Part shown: one piece after another, positions 7,849 to 15,432 of the stretch
How the letters are laid out: each line of letters opens with the position of its first letter
Position numbering within the stretch: the stretch's first letter is position 1
Assembly (NCBI GenBank): GCA_026692845.1
Contig: JAPLNM010000038.1
Span: forward strand, 1-60,047
Direction of reading: 5' to 3'
Length of the DNA stretch: 60,047 nucleotides
DNA from: Planctomycetota bacterium
GTDB lineage: Bacteria > Planctomycetota > Planctomycetia > Pirellulales > Pirellulaceae
Notes under the pieces: generated by a model
What the model was told of the DNA's origin: nothing
Seen by the model: the letters and a program-made list of their open reading frames with translations, nothing else
The model's database searches: none
Program-made: the position numbers and the translations under genes

Positions 7849-8768
7849 GTTCTCCTCATCAGTGGTTGCCAGCTGGATGATTCGTGGTAGTAGATAGGTA
7901 GGGTCGCATCTGGGATCCCGTGTTCGAACGCAATCCCAAGAGCCAAGTCATGGAAACCGCGCCAGCCTTCGTCGAGTCCCGCTCGCTTGCTCACATTCTC
8001 GAGAAACTTAGGTGCACTTTGAATTAGATCACTTGTCCAGAATCGCGATCTAGGAGATAGGGCACTGTAGCTTTCATCCAATTCGTGAGCAGGTACAAGC
8101 TGCACACTCGGCGCGAAACGCCTAATTTTGGCTCGCCCCTTCCAAGTACAGAAAATAGGGCAGTAAAAAGCCGTAAACGCTTGTTTGCCTTCTTCTGCTA
8201 TTCGTTTGAATGAGTAATGCGTGCCTGGCGCGATTGTCAGTGTCCTATCCCAAGTGTCGCAAAATTGGTTTCCAGATCCCACAAAGTCGTCTACGAAAAC
8301 AATGGTTTTACAATCGCCGAAAAATATCTTCTCTACCGCTTGTTCGTTCGTGAGTATTTGCCTCGCATCCAAGCCCAAGAATTGTCTTGAAAGTCGCGCG
8401 AAATGGTATCCACTATCCGTTGGGCTAGGATCCTCTCCCGTAACGTGAGTGATCGCGACATTGTGCAAAAACTCAAGCCATTGCTCATGCAATACCTCAT
8501 CCGCTTCACGAAAGTCACAATTGGCTGAAGCAAGTTTGTTGAACGCAAACCGAAATAGATGTTTTGTCAAATCGTTGGAATAATACATGAAGTTCATGAG
8601 CAAGCGTTCTGCGAAATTCCTCTCCTCCTCAGTGAAGTTCGATAGCCAGCCTGAGTAGTTCAGGTTTCGTTGCAAGGGCCACAATTGCGATTCGACTAAG
8701 AAATCGCATCTTTCGAGCAGTAGCTCGTGATGGGCCGACATTTGCTCGGGGCTGTTTGGTTCGTTCAA
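7845..8768 (-). CDS. Phosphoribosyltransferase-like protein (PRTase-CE type)
   Basis: A 307-residue protein. The segment IVFVDDFVGSGNQF (residues 156-169) is the PRPP-binding loop of type I phosphoribosyltransferases in a slightly altered form (VDDxxGSG in place of the usual VDDxxxTG). The helical region before it (about 1-140) replaces the usual hood. I recall a family of this shape, called PRTase-CE, found beside ORC/CDC6-like ATPases in prokaryotic immune gene clusters. The start is TTG at 8768, chosen because it overlaps the GIY-YIG stop codon as TTGA; the next gene overlaps its own stop as ATGA. It may make or hydrolyse a nucleotide signal, or modify a nucleotide pool. Substrate and reaction cannot be read from the sequence. 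Confidence 0.8.
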   Translation of the reverse strand: MNEPNSPEQMSAHHELLLERCDFLVESQLWPLQRNLNYSGWLSNFTEEERNFAERLLMNFMYYSNDLTKHLFRFAFNKLASANCDFREADEVLHEQWLEFLHNVAITHVTGEDPSPTDSGYHFARLSRQFLGLDARQILTNEQAVEKIFFGDCKTIVFVDDFVGSGNQFCDTWDRTLTIAPGTHYSFKRIAEEGKQAFTAFYCPIFCTWKGRAKIRRFAPSVQLVPAHELDESYSALSPRSRFWTSDLIQSAPKFLENVSKRAGLDEGWRGFHDLALGIAFEHGIPDATLPIYYHESSSWQPLMRRT

Positions 8769-10027
8769 GATGCGTTCCCCCGTCGCTTCATGCTCGCTGT
8801 TTCCATATCAAACACATAGTCGCTAATCGATCCATCCTTGATTCGCTCGACAACTTGTTCGACCACCTGCAGTGGAACAAGGAACCACTCGCGAGGTTGA
8901 ACCTTCCCGCCGAATCGATCGGCTAGCGCTAGGTCAATACGAGCGCGCGCGAGGAACTTGTGAAGCAGAGATTCAAACGCCTTGCAGTTGATGTTCGCTA
9001 ATCGGTAGACCGCCACCAACTCTACCGCGGCGAAGAGATACGTCGTTTCCTTCTTGGCGTTGGACACTCGCTTCTCGGGATCGCCAGTAGTCAGTCCGAT
9101 CTTATGGAGCAGTTCGCGGTTCTCTTGCACGAACGGATTATCGGAGAGGCTTCGAGCCACGTAGATCGCACCAGACTCGCAGTCGCCGTCCTCCATGACA
9201 TTGGAGAAGAGCGGGCCTAAGTCGCTAAAGTCTTCTTCAATCTCGGCTTGTTGCGGTACGATTCGCCGGCTGTTTTCGTCTTTGTTTAGCGCTCGTCGCA
9301 ATGAACGAAGTAACAAGTCTGACTCGGTACCATTGTCGAAGATGACTCGTAGGCGTCGATCTCGTTCGCCGTGTTCAGGAGTGAACCACTCACCTGTCTC
9401 TGCGACCAGTGCCTTCTGGCCATCCACGATGAACCAGTCGCCCTTGCGTATCTGAGATCGACTGCTGGTCTTGAACAACTCGGTCGATTGACGGCCGGTC
9501 TCAAGATCAGCCTGAACGGCTTCGAAGTCCAGCCGAAAAGCGTCAAAGTCTGCGCACGGCTTGCGCTGGGCAACCTCTTCTGGAACGTTCCGCTCGGCAT
9601 TCCGCTCGGCAGCCGAACGAACGTGTTTCATCGTCGTGATATCATTGTCTTCGGGGCTAACGCCGAGTGCTTCCAAGAGTTCATCGTCGCTGTCCAGCTC
9701 ATACTCTTCGGATGGCTCACTGACGCGATCTGTCAGTATTCCGTCAGCATCCATGGGCCTCAGAAGATCCAAGCACTCGGCATCGCCGCGAATTCGGTCT
9801 AGCCGAAGTGCGTACAAGCGTTCGAAGATATCTCGGCCTTCACCGTGCTGTGGAAGTCGTTCGTGCTCTCGATAGTACCGCTGAATGTCTTCGAACCCAG
9901 CGATGATCCGTTCTTGCTTGGCCGTGTAGGTCTGATCCTGCTTGATTTCGGTCTCAACACCAAGCTCAGCCAAAAGCGCATCATCGTCATCCGTAAATGC
10001 TGCTTCCTTCGTCTTCTTTTTAGCCAC
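8765..10027 (-). CDS. GIY-YIG nuclease (T5orf172/MUG113-like), R-M-like subunit
   Basis: A 420-residue protein starting at GTG 10027, 8 nt inside the helicase gene end. The C-terminal third (about 285-400) carries a GIY-YIG-type fold: GAIYV at 286-290, HKIGLTTG at 308-315, an arginine at 320 and the FESLLHKFLA helix with a glutamate at 352, in the arrangement of T5orf172-type nucleases. The N-terminal part has two copies of an acidic motif, DDDALLAELGV (about 14-24) and DDELLEALGV (about 114-123). A short module with RLPQHGEGRDIFERLYALR resembles one at the end of the helicase. It is probably the DNA-cleaving subunit that works with the helicase and the large methyltransferase. The linkage of these three genes is something I remember from many bacteria. 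Confidence 0.85.
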   Translation of the reverse strand: MAKKKTKEAAFTDDDDALLAELGVETEIKQDQTYTAKQERIIAGFEDIQRYYREHERLPQHGEGRDIFERLYALRLDRIRGDAECLDLLRPMDADGILTDRVSEPSEEYELDSDDELLEALGVSPEDNDITTMKHVRSAAERNAERNVPEEVAQRKPCADFDAFRLDFEAVQADLETGRQSTELFKTSSRSQIRKGDWFIVDGQKALVAETGEWFTPEHGERDRRLRVIFDNGTESDLLLRSLRRALNKDENSRRIVPQQAEIEEDFSDLGPLFSNVMEDGDCESGAIYVARSLSDNPFVQENRELLHKIGLTTGDPEKRVSNAKKETTYLFAAVELVAVYRLANINCKAFESLLHKFLARARIDLALADRFGGKVQPREWFLVPLQVVEQVVERIKDGSISDYVFDMETASMKRRGNAS

Positions 10028-12095
10028 TTGTTTTCTCCTGTTTCATTCGCGCCAGGAATGCGATTCCCTCCGCCATTCGCCGCTCCCACGCATCTTGGCT
10101 GGTGATCGAAGGCAAGCGTCCGCGTTCGTTCTTGAACTTCAAAGCGCGCTTCGCAAGATCGCGAGCCTCTTCGGGTGTCAGTTGAACTCGCCGGCCAGCG
10201 ATCGCTGACTGGACCTGTCGCAATCGCTCTTCGTTCATCGTCTTGGCGAGAATGTTGTACGCCTCGCCGAAGGGATTGATCGAGTCGATTAGGTCGACAT
10301 TCAAATCTCGAACATCGGTCACATAGCGGCGAATCCCGTCGATCAGCGCCGTGTTCGAAGTTGCACCACTGCCACTCGCTTTCTTGCCACCCATCTGAAT
10401 CAGGTTAAGGGCTGCAACGGCGCGCTGCCGAATGGCCTCTTGGTCTTGCTCAGACAAGTCGGGGTACTTGTCGCGAATGATCTTACCCATTCGCTGCTGA
10501 GTTGTTTCCTGAGGTGGAAGCTCGTCATTGAACAAGCCATCCTGGACGGTGCGAGTGTCTTGAACGAAGGAAGCCAAAACCTCGTTGAGGTCCTCACGGC
10601 AGATTCTGGTTGCTTCGTCACTCTCGGGTTCGATGAGCCCATTTATCTCAATCTGAACACCGCCAGTCGCAGGGTCCACGCCAACATTGCAACCACCATG
10701 ATCGTATCCGTCAGTTCCGTAGTCCAACCCAGGCTGAGGTCCGCTCGGAACGTTGGGGCCGTTCGGTACGTTAGCTGGCGTCTTTGGACGGAACTCGAAA
10801 CGAGGTGCGAGCACTTGTTCCATCAGCAAACTGGCTGCAATGGCTTTAAGCGTATCGTTGACCGCCTCGGTAACAGCTTGCTCACCTGCGTCCGGCTCGG
10901 CGATCAAGTTGGTAAATCTGGCTCTTGTTTTGCCAACAGCATCACGTGTCGCTCGACCGATGATTTGCACGATTTCAGTCAAGCTACTGCGGTAACCGAT
11001 GGTCAGAGCATGTTCGCACCAAATCCAATCGAAACCCTCTTTGGCCATCCCCAAGGCGATAATGATGTCCACGTGATCTCGATTTTCGCGACCTACCGGA
11101 TCACGGAGCGCGGCTGCAACCTTCTCGCGTTTGATCGGTTCGTCGTCAACGAGATCTGCAATTCGCAGAGTTCGTCCTGTCGATGTTTTCACAAGCTGAA
11201 AACCAGTAACGTCATCGGTGCCCAACCACTCACCTAATGTCTCGAGGATGTGCTCAACTTCTTTGTGCTTGTCTTGAGTGCTTTCGCGGCTGTTAACATT
11301 CGGGATGTGAATGATCGTCTTTTCGTTCTCGTCAAGAACCTTTGGCAGATCGTCAAGGTAGCTCCCAGAATAGAAGTAGTAGCCAATGTCCAACTGCTTA
11401 AGATGCTTATAGCCACTGAGCTGTTCGTAGTAGGTGTAGGTCACCGTCACAAACCGCCTCTCATCTTCCGGCATCAGCACGGCAGCAGCGTCGCCGCGGA
11501 AGTAGCTGCCCGTCATGGCGATCAAATGCGTCTTGTCGCGCTCGATCAATTGTCGCACGAATTCGCCTAGACGATTGTCGTCACTCACCGATACGTGGTG
11601 AAACTCGTCGACGGCAATAAGGCGATCATCAAAGGCTTCAACACCGAACCTTTCAAATGCAAAACGAAACGTGGCGTGAGTGCATACCAACAAGCGATCT
11701 TCGGAAGCCAGAAAACGCCCCAGTGCTTCAACCTTCCCACCGTCGGTACCAGGCGCGTTGCAAAGGTTCCATTGTGGAGCGACAGTCCAGTCGGTGAAGA
11801 AACCATCCTTGGCGAGCTGAGTGTTACCAAAGCTCGCACCAATCGACTTTTCAGGTACGACCACGATCACCTGCTTCAGGTTTTGGCGGTGCAACTTGTC
11901 GAGCGCAACGAACATGAGCGCTCGACTCTTGCCCGATGCTGGCGGTGACTTGAGTAGCAGATACTGCTCGCCACGAAACTGCCAGACGCGTTGCTGCATG
12001 GCACGCATACCCATCGCGTTCGATGTGATGGATTGGCCACTGCCCGCATAGCTGACGCTTACGCCGGGCATCGATTTTGGCTTTGGTTCACTCAT
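10020..12095 (-). CDS. SF2 DEAD/DEAH-type helicase, R-M-like subunit
   Basis: A 691-residue superfamily 2 helicase or translocase. Walker A is SPPASGKS at residues 50-57, the DEAD-box variant is DEFH at 163-166, motif III-like MTGSY follows near 194, and motif VI-like QIIGRATR lies near 387. The C-terminal 250 residues are helical and end in a module (RLPSITSQDAWERRMAEGI) that resembles one in the adjacent GIY-YIG protein. ATG 12095 has AAGGA 10 nt upstream. The gene follows the large methyltransferase after 90 nt and overlaps the nuclease gene by 8 nt. It likely moves along DNA after recognition by the methyltransferase subunit and brings in the nuclease; this mechanism is inferred from type I and type III relatives. 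Confidence 0.9.
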   Translation of the reverse strand: MSEPKPKSMPGVSVSYAGSGQSITSNAMGMRAMQQRVWQFRGEQYLLLKSPPASGKSRALMFVALDKLHRQNLKQVIVVVPEKSIGASFGNTQLAKDGFFTDWTVAPQWNLCNAPGTDGGKVEALGRFLASEDRLLVCTHATFRFAFERFGVEAFDDRLIAVDEFHHVSVSDDNRLGEFVRQLIERDKTHLIAMTGSYFRGDAAAVLMPEDERRFVTVTYTYYEQLSGYKHLKQLDIGYYFYSGSYLDDLPKVLDENEKTIIHIPNVNSRESTQDKHKEVEHILETLGEWLGTDDVTGFQLVKTSTGRTLRIADLVDDEPIKREKVAAALRDPVGRENRDHVDIIIALGMAKEGFDWIWCEHALTIGYRSSLTEIVQIIGRATRDAVGKTRARFTNLIAEPDAGEQAVTEAVNDTLKAIAASLLMEQVLAPRFEFRPKTPANVPNGPNVPSGPQPGLDYGTDGYDHGGCNVGVDPATGGVQIEINGLIEPESDEATRICREDLNEVLASFVQDTRTVQDGLFNDELPPQETTQQRMGKIIRDKYPDLSEQDQEAIRQRAVAALNLIQMGGKKASGSGATSNTALIDGIRRYVTDVRDLNVDLIDSINPFGEAYNILAKTMNEERLRQVQSAIAGRRVQLTPEEARDLAKRALKFKNERGRLPSITSQDAWERRMAEGIAFLARMKQEKTSG

Positions 12096-12185
12096 GGGGT
12101 ATTCGTCCTTGATGGCAGTCTGGCAATGTGTAAGACGGAACTGTCAAGGATTTCTTGACGGTTGTATTGTTGAAGAAGTGAACGC

Positions 12186-14978
12186 TCATTTCTTGCCTTT
12201 CTCCTTTGACGTCATCTCGGTATAGAGTTGGAAGAGCGTCTCGAGTCGTTCCGTATCGTTCTTGAAGCGGCGGCCGATGTAGATGCGTTCCAGTACTTCG
12301 TCGTTACGATCGTGTGCGGCGCGCAGATCGTCAGGCATCGTCTCCGAATCGTAGAGCTCCGCGATCGTCGCAGGCCAATGGGCTTCGCGTGTTAGCAGGA
12401 TATCTTCAGCGCATCGGGTCAGATCAGTTTTGTTTTCGTCGGTGAGAGGAGGGACCGGAAAAGTGTTCCATCCAAGGGTGTTCGAGTATGAGAAATCCGT
12501 GCGCATCCGAACACAAACTGTGGCTATCCATGACCGGTGCAGCCGTGAACTTATTATTGCAACACACCACAACTGAGGCGTGTACGCGGCATAGTTCCTG
12601 TCAGTAACAATGGTGTTTGCGCTAATCAGTCCAGTTGGCAGATACTGTCGATTTTCGGAACTGACTCGCGGAACTACTATCGCGTACGGATTGGGTACAT
12701 TCATTTCCCGAAATTGATGAGGCTTCTTCGACATGTTCGCCATTCCGGGGTCTACGCTTCTTGTTCGGAAATCCCTGACGTGCGCAATGCGTTTCTCAAT
12801 CGCAGGATTTTCAAGAGCTTCGCTCAAGTCATCATCAGTAAGCCAAAGGCAATAGCGCATTTTGCCTTGGATGAACTCAGTAGAGCCCAATGCAATTTTG
12901 GTAAATCTAGACAATTCCGTATTGGTAAGGCCAAGCTTTCCTCTGTCATCGCGAGACAGTAGCAAGCCTCCGTCATCTTTGGGTACATTTCCAAGCGTTA
13001 GCTTAGGTAAGCCTGATATTGAAGATGTTCTTGGCATGACGATTACGGTTGGTCCCGCCGTTAAGTATGGCGTGATGTTATCAACCTGGCGAGTAATCTC
13101 GTCGTCGAAAAGGGTCTTTGCCGATCTTTCGTCTTTCTTGCATAGCCCGATAATAACACATGTAACCCCTGCTTTATTTGCCGCTAGGTTCGACCATGTG
13201 AATGATGTAAATGCAAAGCAGATATCCACTTCGTCCATCACTAATGCCCAAAACCTCGGCACATGTTGCCCTTGCACAAGTGAATTAGTGGATACGAATG
13301 CGCAGGCGGCATTGGTCGTTTTTAGGAACCCACACGCTTTGAAGAAGAATCCACAGATGTAGTCCAGCGATTTCCATGCGGATGTCACGCGTCCAAGAAC
13401 TTCCTTGATATCCGCCTTCTGCAATTTGTTTTGTTTCTTGTCTCCAACGTAAGGCGGATTGCCACAGATGTATGTTTCGCCCCCTTCGTTCTCAAAATCG
13501 ATCTCTATCTGATCCAGTGGCGTCTGAAACAAATCATTCTCAACGAGCTTTACACCCGTACCCGTTGGCGGACATACCTTCAGCCAGTCCAATCGCAAGG
13601 CATTGCCATGGGTGATCCAATTCTCTTTGTTGAGCGGTAGAAACTCTGCAAGTGCCAAGCGTTGGCCGCGGTATAGTTCATCGCACTGGTACTCGGCAAT
13701 GATTAGTGCCAAACGAGCAATCTCGACAGCGAAGTGCCTCAGCTCAATTCCGCGAAAGTTGGTAAGCGGAATTTCCGAGGCCCTATCCGGCTCTCCCCGC
13801 AGGATATTGATCTCGGCTTCAATCTTGCGCATCTCTTTGTACGCGATGACTAGAAAATTTCCGCTACCGCAAGCCGGATCGAAGACGCGAATGCGAGCCA
13901 AGCGCTTTCGAAGATTGAGCAACTTTCGAGGGTTCTTGCCTGCTTCCTTCAATTGCGCATGCAAGTCATCAAGGAACAGCGGATTCAGTACCTTTAAGAT
14001 GTTCGGGACACTCGTGTAGTGCATGCCCAACGCACCACGCTCCTCGTCGTCGGCAACAGCTTGAATCATCGAACCAAAGATGTCGGGATTGATCTGTGTC
14101 CAATCGAGCGAGCCAATGTGCAACAGATAGGACCGAGCGATCTGCGTGAACTTTGGAACCGTGCCTCGCTCGGACGTTGAGCCGTTACTTCCAAACAATC
14201 CTCCGTTGACGTACGGGAACTGGCCCGCCCATGGACGCAGCTTGGCCGTGTCGCGTGCCTTCGTCGGCACATCCATAGCGCGGAAGACCTCGGCAAGAAC
14301 AAAGTCCGTGTTCTCGCCGCTCGGATCGCTCATCTGGCGAACTGTCTCGGTGAAGAGCGCGTTCCCGTTGAAGATCCCGGTATCTTCCGCGAAGAAGCAA
14401 AAGATCAATCTCGCGAAGAAATGGTTGAGCTCTTCCCGCCGCTCGTCCCCGTCCCAGTCCGGATTATTGCGCAGCAGTTCGACGTACAAGCGATTCAGTC
14501 GCCCAGTGGCCTTGATATCGAAGGCGTTCTCGCGGATCTGCCGTACGGTCGAGATCCCCGCGAGCTCGAGGAAGTAACCAAAGTGGTCAGCCAGTTCCTT
14601 GAACTCGCACACCAATGGCGGCTCTTCCGAATTCAGGCACTCCGCGTGAACCGTATTCCCATCCGTTGCCAGCGCAAACTTCGCTTTGTGTTTGCTCGAT
14701 GCAGAACTATCCACCAAACGCTTAAGTAGTCGAGCGACAGCGTCGGGGCCACCCGCAGAGCATGTGGCGATGTGAATGTTGTTCCGCTGAAGTACGGCAT
14801 GAATTCCGTCACCTGCCACGTCCGTCTTGTTCGTCGAGTTCTTTCCGACGCTACGTAGTCGCTGAAGAGTCGCAGTCTTATTGCCGAACGCCTCCAAGAA
14901 AGCGTACGAGAACTCGGCCGCGTTGAACGGCTCTTCGACCAGCTTACTGACTGCTTCTTCGATCTCGACTGCGTTCAA
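12186..14978 (-). CDS. MmeI-like class I SAM-dependent DNA methyltransferase (recognition and modification subunit)
   Basis: A 930-residue protein. Order of parts: an N-terminal region (1-160) of unknown fold; a helical spacer (about 165-330) containing NHFFARLIFCFFAEDTGIF and the conserved GMHYTS at 319-324; a methyltransferase core with VFDPACGSGNFLV (365-377) and NPPY (507-510); then a target-recognition and C-terminal region (about 600-925). This is the layout of MmeI-family enzymes. The N-terminus does not show the clear PD-(D/E)xK nuclease site of MmeI, so cleavage is probably supplied by the GIY-YIG partner. The start is TTG 14978 with GGAG 8 nt upstream; no in-frame ATG fits. It heads the seven-gene unit and faces the XRE regulator across 118 nt. 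Confidence 0.9.
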   Translation of the reverse strand: MNAVEIEEAVSKLVEEPFNAAEFSYAFLEAFGNKTATLQRLRSVGKNSTNKTDVAGDGIHAVLQRNNIHIATCSAGGPDAVARLLKRLVDSSASSKHKAKFALATDGNTVHAECLNSEEPPLVCEFKELADHFGYFLELAGISTVRQIRENAFDIKATGRLNRLYVELLRNNPDWDGDERREELNHFFARLIFCFFAEDTGIFNGNALFTETVRQMSDPSGENTDFVLAEVFRAMDVPTKARDTAKLRPWAGQFPYVNGGLFGSNGSTSERGTVPKFTQIARSYLLHIGSLDWTQINPDIFGSMIQAVADDEERGALGMHYTSVPNILKVLNPLFLDDLHAQLKEAGKNPRKLLNLRKRLARIRVFDPACGSGNFLVIAYKEMRKIEAEINILRGEPDRASEIPLTNFRGIELRHFAVEIARLALIIAEYQCDELYRGQRLALAEFLPLNKENWITHGNALRLDWLKVCPPTGTGVKLVENDLFQTPLDQIEIDFENEGGETYICGNPPYVGDKKQNKLQKADIKEVLGRVTSAWKSLDYICGFFFKACGFLKTTNAACAFVSTNSLVQGQHVPRFWALVMDEVDICFAFTSFTWSNLAANKAGVTCVIIGLCKKDERSAKTLFDDEITRQVDNITPYLTAGPTVIVMPRTSSISGLPKLTLGNVPKDDGGLLLSRDDRGKLGLTNTELSRFTKIALGSTEFIQGKMRYCLWLTDDDLSEALENPAIEKRIAHVRDFRTRSVDPGMANMSKKPHQFREMNVPNPYAIVVPRVSSENRQYLPTGLISANTIVTDRNYAAYTPQLWCVAIISSRLHRSWIATVCVRMRTDFSYSNTLGWNTFPVPPLTDENKTDLTRCAEDILLTREAHWPATIAELYDSETMPDDLRAAHDRNDEVLERIYIGRRFKNDTERLETLFQLYTEMTSKEKGKK

Positions 14979-15096
14979 CCGATCGCTCCATCAATTGGGT
15001 GATTGTGAGAAATGTCCTCCTAGCATGGCCACATGTTGCCTGCAAGCTGCTACAATCCTACAATGCTAGCCTCACTGGAACAAGCAGGGATTGAAG
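14979..15096. promoter_or_regulatory. Divergent control region of the defence operon and the XRE regulator
   Basis: A good sigma70-type promoter reads rightward: TTGCCT at 15036-15041, a 17-nt spacer and TACAAT at 15059-15064. An inverted repeat, CTAGCAT (15020-15026) and ATGCTAG (15063-15069), brackets it, and its right half overlaps the -10 box. This is a plausible operator for the XRE protein, which would then control both its own gene and the leftward operon. No convincing leftward promoter was found by eye. Confidence 0.5.
15036..15064 (+). promoter_or_regulatory. Predicted sigma70-type promoter of the XRE regulator gene
   Basis: TTGCCT, 17 nt, TACAAT; transcription would start near 15071, about 26 nt before the ATG at 15097. 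The -10 box also overlaps an ATGCTAG half-site, which suggests autorepression. Confidence 0.5.
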
Positions 15097-15432
15097 ATGG
15101 ACAAGTTCGGCGACCGAATTCGTGAACTCCGCAAAGCAAAAGGCTATTCCCTCCGCCAACTGGCTCCGTTGGTCGGCGTCGGGTTTTCGTATCTGAGCAA
15201 AGTCGAGAACGACAAACTCGACTTCGAGGGCACGGCGTCCGAGTCGCTGATCCACCGCCTTGCGGACGTACTGGAGGCGGACGAAGAGGAGCTATTGCTG
15301 CTCGCCCACCACGTCCCCAAGCGCATTGCTGACCGGATTCTTGAACAGCCAGAAGTGTTCCGAACCCTTGCATCACTAGATGCTGAGGAGCTTGAGCGAT
15401 TCGCGAGCCGACATACGAGAGTGCCTAGATGA
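15097..15432 (+). CDS. XRE-family helix-turn-helix transcriptional regulator
   Basis: A 111-residue protein with a Cro/C1-type HTH at about residues 5-65: RIRELRKAKGYSLRQLAPLVG, shown here as RIRELRKAKG then YSLRQLAPLVG, followed by SYLSKVEND. The remaining 45 residues are a short acidic and helical tail. ATG 15097 has AGGGA about 7 nt upstream; a TTG at 15091 would sit too close to it. The gene is divergent from the methyltransferase-led operon and overlaps the 666-aa gene by 4 nt (ATGA). Regulators of this kind, placed like controller proteins of R-M systems, delay nuclease expression until DNA is methylated. That role fits here but is inferred. Confidence 0.85.
   Translation: MDKFGDRIRELRKAKGYSLRQLAPLVGVGFSYLSKVENDKLDFEGTASESLIHRLADVLEADEEELLLLAHHVPKRIADRILEQPEVFRTLASLDAEELERFASRHTRVPR

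Noticed and set aside
3976-14978. BREX, DISARM or a classical type I system
   Set aside because: No PglZ, BrxL, DrmB or HsdS-like protein is encoded; the methyltransferase is MmeI-like and the nuclease is GIY-YIG.
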